Below, in pieces: positions 47,410-59,360 of a stretch of 64,000 nt of DNA. Position numbers and translations under genes: made by a program. The notes beneath the pieces were generated by a model. That model did no database searches and was not told the origin of the DNA. It saw only the letters and a list, made by a program, of their open reading frames with translations. This DNA is from Schistosoma haematobium (Eukaryota; Platyhelminthes; Trematoda; Strigeidida; Schistosomatidae). The stretch covers positions 45,136,691 through 45,200,690 of the forward strand of contig NC_067198.1 in NCBI RefSeq assembly GCF_000699445.3, read 5' to 3'. Position 1 is the first letter of the stretch. The number at the start of each line of letters is the position of its first letter.

Positions 47410-47735
47410 ATTAGTAGTGGAATTCAGGATGAGCGTTCCTTTCTGTTTCGGACTCATCTGTCGGATGCACTTGCATTCACTCTGATATTCTAAACCAGTA
47501 TTCTTCACTTCAAACACCAACGTCTTATCCACTTAACTACTAAGTTCAGATGGTTACTTATGCAACGAATATGAATTTATTTCAAGTTTTAACGGTTCAT
47601 ATTATCCAGTTGTCGATTTTTCAACTGAAATTTAATTAACATTATTGTTAATTTTGTAATGGATATTAATTCCGTTATGCTGGCATATCAAGTTGGTGAT
47701 AAATCTAAGATGGGACAAAACGCGTATCTTGAATT
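47410..47735. repeat. Family 1 (SM-alpha type), degenerate inverted pair
   Basis: 47410-47580 is a minus-strand ribozyme and head (box A region TTAAGTGGATAAGACGTTGG). 47655-47735 is a plus-strand ribozyme remnant (AGATGGGACAAAACGCGTAT). Both cores lost. Confidence 0.55.
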
Positions 47736-47809
47736 AAACTGCAAGCCACATTCTATTTATTCTATGTAAAATTGTATTATGATTGCTATTTTAAGGTAAT
47801 ACACACAAG

Positions 47810-48205
47810 ATGGCCCCCAAATGCCCTGGTATGGCCGAGAGTGGGGAGAGTCCGTTCTTCCTCTCGAAATGCTCTCACATGGCCACAAGTATATAGCCTC
47901 TGCTAGGGAAGTCCTACTCACTGCCATTTCGTGGCGGGGGTGTTGTTTACGAAATTGAGAGGACAAAAAGCGAATGTCCGGAGCTTTAACCGGGTTGGTG
48001 GACATGGAGAGTCCACTTACGGAAGTTGAAAAACCCTGATTCCAAACCAGTGGTGCACATGGGCTCCAGTATCCTGGAGGAACAAATGGCGTATGAACCA
48101 ATCTTTGGTCACTGGCTACCATGGGACTGCATTTTCTAACGTTGCTCCACTGCTTTTTGGATTAAACCTTTAATTCAAAGGCTTCAAGTGTGACACCCTA
48201 AGATG
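47810..48205 (+). mobile_element. LINE-3-like 3' region
   Basis: Plus-strand copy colinear with 17655-18095: GAGTGGGGAGAGTCC, TTTACGAAATTGAGAGGAC, TGGTCACTGGCTACCATGGG. Truncated before the AAAT tail. Confidence 0.6.
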
Positions 48206-48785
48206 ATCCAAACAAGTTACAGATTTAATCAATTATATTATGCTCAAATAATTTATGATTTGTAAATTTTTAAATTTAGACTATCAAAATGGTTTTCGAT
48301 CAAATTTATTTTTATGACTTCTTCAGTTGATACACTAGAAAAATTAAAACAGAAGAAATAGAACATCTCAAAATCACAATCATGAATATTTGATCACTAT
48401 TTGAATCATCTTTCTGATTATTATAAATGACTAGGTTTTGACCCCTTATTTATAATATTTAGATCAACTGTAATGGTTAATAAAATGAAATTATCATCAA
48501 TAAAATCTTTAAAAGAAGTTCAAATATTAGAAAAACTACATGAGATCTGTGATCCATTCAACTTATGAACGATACTATAAAATTGATGTTACGTCATAAG
48601 TTAACTTAAATTGTCCCATCAGATAAATTGAAGATCGATAAGAGTGGTATATCAATTTAATATTAGTTTGTGATATAAACTAACTAAATGCACAACGACC
48701 TAATGATAAGTCTTTGGATACTTATAAACAACTTTGAAATAAAAACCCTGAAGTCATATGCAAATAATTGATTGTGGAGTTTTTA

Positions 48786-48951
48786 ATTCCGAGAGAACAA
48801 ACCAGATCCTAACAGAGGAAGAATAGCTGGAAGTGGATAGGACACCACCCTATTGAGTCACGAGGCAAGCCCTCACATAGAATCCTCAACGCCAAAAGAG
48901 GTGAAGAGGAAGACCAAAGAACACATTACGCTGAGAAGTGGAGACAGATGG
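48786..48951 (+). mobile_element. RTE-clade LINE, short 3' fragment
   Basis: From GAGAGAACAAACCAGATCC to the RTE region encoding R-RPKNTLR. Cut off by the family 2 tail starting at 48952; the RTE 3' tail is missing. Confidence 0.7.
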
Positions 48952-49378
48952 GTTTTGTGGACATTATAATAATTTCAGTGGTTGAGAACATGAGTCAATT
49001 GAAGCTGGACCATCATGAAAAACCTGGAAGCACTGGAGATATTTCCTAGAGTTCTAAGGAGAAGCAATGATCAGTGGAGTTCAACTGGGTCTATTGTGAG
49101 ATAGTAACTCATTGCAGACAATGATGGTTGTGTCGCTCAATTATGTGGATTAATTGAAGTTAGATATTAACACTGTTGGATGCCAGCCAACTCAGTGGTC
49201 TAGTGGTTAAGAGCTCAAGCGCGAGACTGATAGGTCCTGTGTCCGAATCCCGCGAGTTGGGACCATGGATGCGCATTGCTGAGAAGTCCTATAATAGGAT
49301 GAAATGGCCATCCAATGCTTCTAGATTTTTCATAGTGGTCTACCTTCAATTGACTCATGATATCAATCATTAAAATTA
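48952..49378. mobile_element. Family 2 composite, minus tail joined to complete plus unit
   Basis: 48952-49038 minus-strand tail. 49039-49378 plus-strand 5' extension, head (CAACTCAGTGGTCTAGTGG; box B GTGTCCGAATCCC), ribozyme and tail. Confidence 0.75.
49273..49318 (+). ncRNA. Hammerhead ribozyme (family 2), covarying but core-mutated
   Basis: Stem I is GCATTG/CAATGC and stem III ATGGCCAT, both still fully paired although changed from GCACTG/CAGTGC and ACGGCCGT. The core is CTGAGAA (G8 to A), which should abolish cleavage. Stem II GTCC/GGAT. Confidence 0.6.
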
Positions 49379-49554
49379 TATCATTTCACTTAAGGAGTTA
49401 TACAGAAAATGTATTCACACATTAAGACTAAACAATATAAATAAATAATCATAATATATAATTAATTCATAGTAAATCATTTCATTGATAGTTATTCATA
49501 TTCACTTCACTGATAAATAATATAAACATGTATCCATGAACAATGAGGAAAAAA

Positions 49555-49800
49555 AAAGTTTAACGGCAAAACTATAATTTATAGACGATCTTTGAGAGAC
49601 GATTAAAATTACCTTGAGAATATCCATCTATTAGTTAAGAATAAATGAAGTTTATAAATAAGTATGAAAAATTAGAATTTACATTTGATGATTAAAGTGA
49701 GGAATTAGATTTAAGGTTTTCATTATGAACCGATATCATGTAAAATATTAAAACACTATTTCATTATATGGATAAATGAATTTTGCGCCAAAATGTGAAA
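49555..49800. repeat. Interspersed repeat upstream of RTE
   Basis: Matches 18650-18960 in block order and runs directly into RTE coding sequence at 49801. Confidence 0.4.
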
Positions 49801-50703
49801 CTTGTTGCTTACTCTCACCCTTTCTCTTTCTCCTGGTGATCGACTGGATCATGAAGACGTCGACGTCTGAAGGGAAGCATGGGATACAATGGACATCTAG
49901 GATGCAGTTGGACGATCTAGACTTCGCTGATGATCTGGCCCTTCTATCTCAAACGCAACAACAAATGCAGGAGAAGACGCACAGTGTAGCAACAGCCTCA
50001 CCAGCAGTAGGTCTCAATATACACAAAAGGAAAAGCAAGATTCTCCGATACAACACAGCATGCAACAATCCAATCACAATTGACGGAGAAGATTTGCAAG
50101 ATGTAAAAACCTTTACATATCTGGGCAGCATCATTGATGAACACGGTGGATCTGATGCAGATGTGAAAGCGTGGATCGGCAAAGCAAGAGCACCATATTT
50201 ACAACTGAGGAACATCTGGAACTCGAACCAATTTTCAACCAACACCAAGGTCAGAATTTTCAATACAAATGTCAAGACAGTTCTACTATAAGGGGCAGAA
50301 ACCTGGAGAACTACGAAAGTGGTCATCCAGAAAATACAGGTGTTTATTAACAGTTGTCTACGCAAAATACTTCGGTTCCGTTGGCCGGACATTATTAGCA
50401 ACAACGTACTGTGGGAGAGAACAAACCAGATCCCAGCGGAGGAAGAGATCAGGAAGAAGCGCTAGAAGTGGATAGGACACACATTGAGGAAAGCACCGAA
50501 CTGCGTCACAAGACAAGCCCTCACATGGAATCCTCAAGGCCGAAGGAGGTTAAGAGGAAGAGCAAAGAACACATTATACCGAGAAATGGAGATAGACATG
50601 AGAAAAATGAACAAGAATTGAATGGAACTAGAAGAGAAGGCCCAGGACAGAGTGGGTTGGGGGATGCTGGTGTGCGGCCTATGCCCCATTGGGAGTAACA
50701 GGC

Positions 50704-50736
<33 letters not shown>

Positions 50737-50737
50737 G
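49801..50737 (+). mobile_element. RTE-clade LINE, longest 3' copy in the window
   Basis: Reads CLLSPFLFLLVIDWIMKTST, then GIQWTSRMQLDDLDFADDLA. FADD is the RT active-site motif. VGLNIHKRKSKILRYNT, GSIIDEHGGSDADVKAWIGK and [11 protein letters not shown] follow, then an in-frame stop at 50289. The ORF continues in shifted frames to [13 protein letters not shown] and the 3' tail (GTAA)9 at 50702-50737. The RT N-terminal part and endonuclease are missing. Confidence 0.9.
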
Positions 50738-50942
50738 TTTGTTCATAAATTATAATCTTACCAAACATCTAAGCAAGTTTTTTAATTAAAAGATTACAAT
50801 TTCGTAAGTTTATGATGATGAATAATATGGGATCTTGAGAAGAATTCAAGTCATGAATCACTGGGATTGAATAAAAATACTTTGGATTGACTTTCATAGA
50901 ACCATTTCTAAAACTGTAAGTAAATTTTAAAAGAAATATTTG

Positions 50943-51990
50943 AATGAGGATTTGTGGAGATTGTAGTAATCTTATTAGTTGAATTCATGAATCGGTCTAA
51001 GCTAGACCACCTTTGAAAATCTGCTGAGGAGTCTCATACTAGTACGAAATGGCTATCGAGTGCTTCCAGGTTTTCAATGGTGATCTAGTTTAAATCGACT
51101 CATGAAGTCAATTATTAAAGGGACAACAATTTCCACAAATCCTCATTCTGATAATAATTATGTGCTCACTGGTGACTGGCTTCAAGTTCTAGTGAGAAGC
51201 CTTGGCTAGTTGTTATGTCCCGACAAGAATAATGGATGGTAACTTTTGGGATCCATTTATGGACCAATACTAAACGTGTATTTCTGTTGTATAATTGTTA
51301 AATCACTAAACTATACATATTCATATTCCTCTTATTATAAGCTTTATTTTGACCCATAAACTATTATTATGCGTTTTACCATTCTTGAGTTATACCCAGT
51401 ATATTAATTACTACCTCCCTCATTCACAGCCACATCTGGCTAATTCTTGTACAAATGTTGTTTCATATTTTATTGGTACGTTGTGGTCTGTTTGATTGGT
51501 ATATAAACTTAGTATATTTGAAATATAATGATTCATATTGCAGAGGCTGAGATTCGCGTTCTGGACCTAACTGGCTGGGCTAGGCGGAAAGCAGGACCAA
51601 TCAGTAATCTAGGCTGCCCGCATGTATTTTATGCGTCCTTGGTTCGACTGATAATTCACTGCCCTCTAATCAGCGGTCACAAGATATAACACCAGTGTAA
51701 TCCAATCCGTGTCGAGTGGAGACAGTTATTAACCTCAGACAATGGATGAAGAGTTGCGCAGAATTATGTATCGATCGAAGTTAGAAAATGACACTGCTGG
51801 ATGCCGGCTCAGTGGTCTAGAGGTTAGACGTTTTCGTGAGATCGGAGGTCCTGGGTTCGAGTGCTGCGTGCGGGATCATGAATGCGCACTGCCAAGGAGT
51901 CCCAAACTAGGACGAAACAGCCATTTAGTTCATCTACCTTTTCACTTGTGGTCTACCTTAGACAGACTCATGAATTCAAATATTAAGATC
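50943..51990 (+). mobile_element. Family 2 composite interrupted by a solo LTR
   Basis: 50943-51021 is a minus-strand tail. 51022-51155 is plus-strand ribozyme and tail. 51156-51210 is the next unit's 5' extension, split by the LTR at 51211-51691, and resuming at 51697 through head (GCCGGCTCAGTGGTCTAGAG; box B GGGTTCGAGTGC), ribozyme remnant (CCAAGGA) and tail. The first ribozyme keeps CTGAGGA and GAAA but has lost stem I pairing. Confidence 0.75.
51211..51691. mobile_element. Solo LTR, 481 bp
   Basis: Ends TGTTAT...ATAACA form a perfect 6-bp inverted terminal repeat. Flanking 5-mers are CTAGT (51206-51210) and CCAGT (51692-51696), a target duplication with one change. It interrupts a family 2 repeat whose sequence continues on both sides. 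A TATA-like TATATAAAC is near 51501. No internal domain remains, so it is a solo LTR of a retrovirus-like (gypsy-type, by inference) element. Confidence 0.8.
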
Positions 51991-52309
51991 AGCGTGAGTG
52001 ATATTTCATCGAGACACGTCCGTGGAAAAGGGAGTAGCCTAAAACAAATTGACACTGGTTTACATGAAAAACTAATGATAAGGATCATACGAATAAATAC
52101 TGTTGACATTATCGATAGACTACAGTGTTCCAAGAGTGTCCAATAATTATCTGAACGACAAAAGCTATGTACACATGAAATAACAAAATGAGCATTTCTA
52201 TATTTGTGTTTGTTCCTACTATTTCATGCCCTTTTCTTCGAGCAACATTTTGACCTGCAATTAAGAAACAAGAATCAAGTTGTATACATATATATGACAA
52301 GTATGGAGA

Positions 52310-52715
52310 ACCTGTGGAGATTGTCAAATTTTTGTAGTTTAGATCACAAACTTATTTTAGCTAGATCACAATCAAAAACGCTAGAGCACTGGATAGCTGC
52401 TTCATTCTAATATGGGACTCTAAAGTAGTGAGCACTTTTATGATCCATCACCCGGAATCATAGGTCTTACACATGAATGTTTATTCCATAAACTACTGAA
52501 CCGGTATTCAGTGGTTCGCTTGTCTAATTTCAATCAATTCAAAATATTAATCAACCCTTATATATTGCTTAATGTGGATTAGCGTCTCATATCTAATACA
52601 GTTGATTTCCATTGTACATGGCTTCTCACTAGAACAGCAGCAGTTGTATCTTTAAGCCAGTCACTAGTGAGTGCATGGTTATTTTTAATAAAGAAGGATT
52701 TTTGGAAATCGTGGA
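52310..52715 (-). repeat. Ribozyme repeat family 2, old full unit
   Basis: Minus-strand preceding-unit tail, 5' extension, head (ACCGGTTCAGTAGTTTATGG), ribozyme remnant and tail. No core motif survives. Confidence 0.6.
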
Positions 52716-52841
52716 ATTGTCCTAGTCCATTCTGTGATTTAATCTGTGAAAATACTTATTAATTACCTATAGTTTTCTTCCATATATCCGGTAATTGTTG
52801 TTTACAGAAATTTTTACAATACATAAATAATACATCATATT

Positions 52842-52915
52842 CAGTCAGTCAGTCAGCTACAATGTAGGACTAGGTACATATGTGCATTGGTCCAAGTTGC
52901 CATCACATCACATTA
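52842..52915 (-). mobile_element. LINE-2 family, 3' terminus only
   Basis: GTCAGTCAGTCAGCTACAAT followed by TAGGACTAGGTACATATGTG: the last 70 bp of the 3' UTR with its TGAC tail, minus strand. Extreme 5' truncation. Confidence 0.7.
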
Positions 52916-53064
52916 ATAAACTATTAGTATACTTACAATGGATTTAAAAGTAGAAAATGGTATTTTTCTTTAATATCGTAATACACCTAAAAACTCTAAT
53001 ATAATCAAATACATTTTAAGTATTGATGCAGTTATTATCGAGAAGAAGAAGAAGAAGAACCACA

Positions 53065-53230
53065 CTTCAAAGGCTCCAGGTGTGGCCTCCTAAGAAAACC
53101 ACCTGTTACGGTTTGGGCACCTGGGCAGTATCTCAACACTTACGCAAATCGAATGATCTATGTAGCGCATATCCATTTGGTGCCTCCTTGTACCAATGTT
53201 TATGTGTTTATATAAAATAAATAAATAAGT
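53065..53230 (+). mobile_element. LINE-3-like 3' terminus
   Basis: GGCTCCAGGTGTGGCCTCC, GGTTTGGGCACCTGGGCAG, CTTGTACCAATGTTTATGTG, and an AAATAAATAAATAAG tail. Plus strand. Confidence 0.7.
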
Positions 53231-53489
53231 CCCAATAGACTTTCAAAGAAATTTACTATACAATATATCACTACACACTAGAGATATAAATAAAAAATTG
53301 ATAATTTTGCTAATGTTGAATTTCAGACTTCAAGTATCTTACATTGTTCAACTTTGTTTTGTCTAATTGACATTTATATTTGTCCTTGATTATTATTATT
53401 TATTAATAATTAGGTAGAACAAACATTATTCAATGCTTAATAAATTCACTTTATACTATTAAATCTTTAGGGTTTATTTACAGCTGAAC

Positions 53490-54035
53490 ATAAGCGTTTA
53501 TATTCATATGATATCACAAATTACATTGATTATTTGTTTATTTGTTTATTCAAACATATAAACATCGGTACAAGGAAACATCACATATATACATACATCA
53601 CACTTCATCATTCGATTTGTATGAGAGCTGGAATACTGATCGGGCGCCCAAGCCGAAGCAGGTGGTTTTCTTAGGAGGCCACTCTCCTAGCCTTTGACCT
53701 AGAGGTCCAATCCATGAGTTGTTGCAGCAACGTTAGGAGATACAATCTCATGGCAGCCAACTACCAACAAAAGGTTCATACGCCACTTTTCCCTCAGCAT
53801 CCTGGAGCTCATGTGTACCATTGGTTTAGAATCAAGGTCTTCCTACTCCTCTAGGGGGACCCTCCGTATACACCAGCCCGGGTTAAAGCGCAACGTATTC
53901 ACTATTTGTTCTCTCAATTTTGTAAACAACACCACCGCGATAAGGCAATGAGTAGGACTTCTCTGACAGTGGCTGTATACGAGTGACTATTTCGTGAGGG
54001 AGAGTTGACTCTCCCTACCCTCGTCCGTACCACGA
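53490..54035 (-). mobile_element. LINE-3-like 3' region, longest copy
   Basis: Minus-strand copy from a TTTATTTGTTTATTC tail complement through GGTACAAGGAAACATCAC, TCGGGCGCCCAAGCCGAAGC and ACCGCGATAAGGCAATGAG to GAGGGAGAGTTGACTC. It contains all blocks of the other copies in order. Confidence 0.7.
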
Positions 54036-54477
54036 CTTTTGAGAACATGCATAGATTTATGTGGCATATGTAAAACGTATTAAAAATGGGTCATTTCGTA
54101 TCATATTTGATTTATGTTCATCAACTGATGTCTTTAACATAAACAAATATCGATAATAGAAAAATCTGTGATCAATTAAACTGAAAAATAAATATCAAAT
54201 CATGACCATTATTTTGTAAAAGTATATAAGTAATATGACTACTGTGTTATATTGAATAATCGTTGACTATAAAAGAACTTTTTTTGTTGTTATACACAAT
54301 GTGAAAGAATGTAGAATGAGTATAGATTTCATGTTTTAATTCAGTGTAAAGAGCAAGAAAACCTGCTTAACCTAGATTTCATGTTATTTTAATCTGTCGA
54401 CAACGTTAGCATATAATCTTTAAAGAACTAATGGCCTTAATGGGATTCCAATCCTAATTTATTCATCTACATTAACT

Positions 54478-54552
54478 GATGTGGTATGGCGACTCGAACT
54501 GATGTACGTACATACGAAGTTCTACGTTGTTACTGACTGACTGACTGACATT
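54478..54552 (+). mobile_element. LINE-2 family, 3' terminus only
   Basis: GATGTGGTATGGCGACTCGA, then TACGTTGTTACTGACTGACTGACTGAC-type tail. Plus strand. Confidence 0.7.
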
Positions 54553-54664
54553 AACTGAGATGTTATTATTAAGCTATTCTATTATAGATAAGGAATATTT
54601 ATCCCCATTTTAGATAGATAAATAATAATAATATTGAAATATATAGCTTCCAATGTCTTAAGAG

Positions 54665-54855
54665 ACAGAACTTTAACCGCCTGCGGGATTCGGACCCAGG
54701 GCCTTTAGTCCCGTGGGTGCGCACTGCTGAGGAGTCCCACAATAGGACGAAACGGACGTCCAGTAATACTAGGTTTTCAATGGTGGTCTTACATCAATCG
54801 GTTCATGATCTCAATCGAAAATCCAATAATCTCCACAACCATATACTGATAATAA
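54665..54855 (+). repeat. Family 2, rearranged copy
   Basis: A short minus-strand head piece (GGGATTCGGACCCAGGGCC) is fused at about 54712 to a plus-strand ribozyme and tail ending CATATACTGATAATA. Confidence 0.7.
54721..54766 (+). ncRNA. Hammerhead ribozyme (family 2), core intact
   Basis: GCACTG, CTGAGGA, GTCC/GGAC, GAAA, ACGGACGT (one mismatch in stem III), GTC. The stem I partner is CAGTAA, leaving four pairs. Confidence 0.65.
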
Positions 54856-55034
54856 ATGTTAAAACGCTATAAATAAAATTATACTAAGAATAAAAATGTG
54901 TTAGATATGTTTGTACGTTTGTAAGTGTTAACACTTGAACTATGAATTTAAACAATATAGTTTTATTTATAGAACTATTGAAATATAATTATCAACAATA
55001 ATTCGATTGTGGTGTATGCTATTGATATCAACAG

Positions 55035-55290
55035 ATATAAGTAGTATATATCACTAGTCGAAAGTGGAATGCCTGATGGCAGAAAGTTGAGAAAAAAAGA
55101 AAAGAGAACGAGAATAGAGAGTGATTGATAAAGAAACAAAGGAATAACAAAGTCTGAGACAATTAATTGATATTTTGCAAATGAATTATTTACTGTATGA
55201 TTCTCAGATTTTATGAAGAAATTATGTAATTTAGTATTCAAATACATTTGGTTGTCTCCATTTGTGTTCTCGTTCACTACACAGTGAGTA
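55035..55290. repeat. Interspersed repeat, paralogue of 320-575
   Basis: Blocks GTCTGAG, GACAATTAATTGATATTTTG and TTCACTACA in the same order as at 320-575. Class unknown. Confidence 0.5.
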
Positions 55291-56404
55291 CTGGATTTAC
55301 ATAAATAACAGAGAAAACAAATAGACTAATCGTACATCGTTTGTCAATGTATGAAATTAAGACGAGTTGTGGGTTTATTGTTGTTATCTTGTAAGTTGTC
55401 ATTATGTTTTTTAACAAGCTATTGATACAGTAAGTTAAGATGAATCAACACTGAAATAGTTGATTTCAGGCTATTACAGATGATTGACAAATCAACTGTG
55501 TTTCCATACATTTTAACATCATTCTGTGATTCATTATTACTAATTATTAAAGGACAATAATATAATGATATTAGTAAATCTTTTTTCTTTACAAACAAGT
55601 CATAAAAATTATATATTTACCCTTATGACCTGTGCAATGACTTGTTACTTCATGATACAACATTCGTACCATTGAATAATTACAAATCGAAGAATTGTAT
55701 ATATATGTCAATCCTGCGTTACGTTAGTCATGACTCAAAAAGCTTAGTGGTGGACTTAGTGGGCGACTTAAGTTCAAATTTTATAAAAGGTATCAGTTTC
55801 ATCAAAATTATAGGTAGGTAGGTGGTGATGATGAGTGCTAACTGGTACAAAACACAACTGAATAAAGGTTTCTTGAACACTTACTCACTTAAAAAAAGTG
55901 CTTGTACCAATAGGAAATGAAATTAACCAAATATGTTGAAAATAAATTGATTGTTTTATTAATGTCATGTATGATAGAACAAGAATTACAAAATCATGGA
56001 CTCAGTATTTTCACGAAGCGCTGATGTAGTAATAAAAAACAATCTGATTTTAACGAGTTATAGGTGAAAAATCCTATTCAATCTAATTTAGTTTATGCAG
56101 AAAGTTACTAATATTGATTATGACACAAAAACGTACTTTACAAAGACGAGTATGTAATTCTGAACTTTATGAATGAGTTACATAAATTATTCGACGAAAA
56201 TTACTCAAATAATCATTTCATCTAAAGAATTCCCACAAATTCGTGTAACACAAACACACACAAAAACGAATTAATGCTATGGAAATCTGACAAGTTTAAG
56301 CACTGCATTGTATTTACTGAGCTGTTTGAATTTTTATGCATTATTAATCTGAAAAAAGATTTTTATTACTCCTACTTGTTACCTCTTAATCCGGAAGGTT
56401 AAGA

Positions 56405-56935
56405 GTCAGTCAGTTACAACGTAGGACCAGGCACATATATGCATCGGTCCAACTTGCCATACCACATTAGCACAACAAGATGAACACCAAATTCATAGAA
56501 GTAGTTAATTCAATGGTGGTAATATACAAAAGAAAGATTGCATATAAGGACATAGTATGGGAAGAAAGTCTTAGTTCGTAGAAAGAAAGATATGAAGCGA
56601 TTTTAATCTCATAATTTAAAGGAAGACAAAGAGTGTTTACACCTACGCTTTTGTAATCGATTCTGAGCCGTGTCACCAGGAGTCTCTAACCATCGGTTAC
56701 GATAATCACGCGGACCCCGAACAAGTAGTCTGCATCTATCAACATCGTTAAGACTAGAAGTTAGTGACTTCAATGACTGATGCCACGTTTTGGTTTGGCC
56801 GCCCCTAACTTTCTTCCAACCATCTCCAACACCGGTTAGCATTGCGCGCCGTGGTAATCGGTGTTAAGGCATACGCAACACGTGGCCGAATCATCTCAGT
56901 TGATGAAGATCCACGGAGAGTATGTCAATTGAAAA
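56405..56935 (-). mobile_element. LINE-2 family, 3' fragment
   Basis: Minus strand encodes MLTGVGDGWKKVRGGQTKTW, then HQSLKSLTSSLNDVDRCRLL, then GPRDYRNRWLETPGDTAQNR. 3' UTR and GTCAGTCAG tail at 56405. Few disablements; one of the youngest LINE-2 copies. Confidence 0.8.
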
Positions 56936-57907
56936 GGTATCATGGGCGCATTAAATGTTATATACATAAATCGGTAGTGATTGTCTTCTGAAATTCCTCA
57001 CGAATATTTACTTTTTTGTTATCTGTAGCCATGTTTAATACAAGTGGAAATAGTCTGTTAAGACGAGAATAAGCATCATTATAAAAGAAACGATTTGAGA
57101 TTATCCTGCTACTTAAAATAATTCATCGTTATATGATCGCTCAATCATTTGCAATCGTGGATTCTAACACCTAACCCCTGATTAGATGACAAAATCTCAC
57201 GTTTGAAAAATTTCACTACTCTCTAGTAAAATATGAGAGTAAAAAGTGTGAAATTAAATGGCCAGTTAACAAATGACATATTAACTCTTATACTAAATTA
57301 ATTTATGGAGGCAAACATAAAAAACGGTTAGCGACAAAGCAATAATTTTTAAAAACTACTAAAAGTATTCGGTTTTATCTAAGCTAATTGATGTGATACA
57401 AATCAAAAATTGACTAAATTTAATGAAGATTTAGAATGAAACTAGTTTTACATGGAAACTGATAATAAAACTACAAACTGGTTAAATATAATATTAGATA
57501 CTGAAAATTTTGAAAAAAGCTGTTGAAGTTACATAATGGACGAAAATTATTAGTATAGGAACCGACCTAAGAGATTATGTTTATAAGGATGCTATCAAAG
57601 AAAATAGATTATTGATAAAACATTTGAACAAACAGTTGAGATACTGAGTGAAACACTTCAAAAAACAGTTCAATTATCTTACAATATGATCGAAATACTG
57701 TTTGAAGTGCAGTTTATTAACGATCATTTTAATTGCTAATTTATGGAGTCTAGATGCGCTTATTAATTGATTCTGATTGTTAAATTATAGCTAATGAATT
57801 CCTGAAGTTTTAATTAGTGTCAATGTGTACAGTATAGGATCATAATGTTTGTCATTTAACTTCACACAGGATAGATTACAAAATCCGTTAAACAGTTGTA
57901 GATAAAT

Positions 57908-59015
57908 TCACTTGGTATTGTTTACTTGAATCTTCCCATTGACGTTTAGGACTGCAATTGATCAGTCTCTTATTGGCATATGTCCCGACCGTTGTTGCTA
58001 CCTTGACGTGGTGGTCGGGCTTGCCTATTGTGATGAAGCAACCGAGCTATACTGGCTGGAACAACCGTACCTCAAGGTCCTACCATGTCAGACAGGTCGG
58101 TTGAAGAGCGGTAAGACTAAAAGCAACAAACCCAAGGTCCGAAGGCGAAGTCGTACTGCTGACTGTACAGAGGTGTGACAGCAGTAAGGTGTTTCCTTCA
58201 GACAACCAGCATGACAGCGATGCTGCCTTCCCACAAGGAGAGGTGGGGTTAGAAAAGGTCGACCCTAAAAATGCACACCTCACCTTACCTCAGGGATTTC
58301 CGTCTCCGGCGGTAAGGCCCTTTGAAGAACGGAGTTAACACGTCAAAAACCTCCCACGAAAAGGCTGTGCGCGACCGGCTTCGAGCAGTTGTCCCTTGGG
58401 CACTGCGGTCACGCTCTCAGGTCACTGAGACCACCTCTAATCCAATTTCCTTTTCAGGTACCTCCAGAAGAACCCTTCCTCGGTGTGGGCAACCGGGAAG
58501 TGATAACCGCCCTCATACCTCTAACAGCACTCGAGACCACTGTATTCATAATCAACCTTCCTCTTCAATTCCTATTATTCCTCCTACATCGACTTTCAAC
58601 CCTAAACTTCCTCTTTCGGCTTCCTCCTCAAGTGTCACCATAGCCAACGATTCTAGTGCTCAAAACTCTCTATTGGCATATGTGTATACTGTATGTATCA
58701 TCTCGATATTGCCTTAATTCACAAGTATTATAAGCAAAGATGGATAGTGGCTAGCAGTTGAATCCAGGACGCGCATTTCGTCCTATTTCAGGCTCGTGGG
58801 CTGGATGTACCTGCATCTCAAGTTGATGTTCACTCCAAAACTCGAACTCAATACCGTTCGCTTCAAACGCCATCGCGTTATCCACTTAGTTAATGAGTCC
58901 TGATAGCCACTTGCTTGTGCAATGGGGTGAAGTTTAAATTCACTTGGTATTGTTTACTTGAATCTCCCCATTGATGTTTAGGACTCTAATTGATCAGTCT
59001 TTTATTGTATATAGT
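57908..59015 (-). mobile_element. Family 1 (SM-alpha type) tandem copy carrying a nested GC-element
   Basis: Minus strand. 58671-58925 holds the part after the ribozyme, the ribozyme remnant and the head (TAACGCGATGGCG). 58926-59015 is the 3' end of the preceding unit in a tandem array. 57908-57983 is the complete 3' end (ACCAAGTGAATTTA), cut off by the nested element at 57984-58670. The ribozyme core is CCCACGA, so inactive. Confidence 0.8.
57971..58683 (+). mobile_element. GC-element, copy 3, with 13-bp target duplication
   Basis: TATTGGCATATGT occurs at 57971-57983 and 58671-58683, and the interrupted family 1 sequence is continuous without the insert. The element (57984-58670, 687 bp) begins CCCGACCGTTGTTGCTACC and ends TTCTAGTGCTCAAAAC, without poly(A) or a tetranucleotide tail. 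It contains an open frame from 58322 to past its end with no recognised domain (Ser/Pro-rich C-terminal part). Confidence 0.8.
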
Positions 59016-59360
59016 CTGAAAAATGTTTTTATTACCCCTAAAGTGTAAGTTAACTTTATTAAATGATCATGAACATTTCGTTTCAAACCTGTAGTTTGTT
59101 CTTTCAAATTTAATTAAATTATAACATTTCAAACGTTTGTGATTTACATGCTCCTCTAGAGTATGTTTTAGAAGATAAGCAAACAATTCGGTACATTCTG
59201 TTTGTGTTTTCCTACAAATTTTTAAGTGTTGACACTATGACAGGATAAAAAGGCAAAATTACATTGTTTTACTCATTGTGATTCTTGTTCAATATTAATT
59301 AATTCAATTTGATAATTATTCAGTGTAGTGGTGAAGATTTTTAGCTCAGGTGGATGATTT

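Noticed and set aside
49776..50291. Reverse transcriptase ORF of 171 codons as a host gene
   Set aside because: It is the 3' portion of an RTE LINE with a stop at 50289 and shifted frames after it, ending in a (GTAA)n tail. Annotated as a mobile element fragment.
50702..50737. Tandem GTAA array as an independent satellite or CRISPR-like array
   Set aside because: It is the 3' tail of the RTE element. No spaced repeats of CRISPR type occur, and the genome is eukaryotic.
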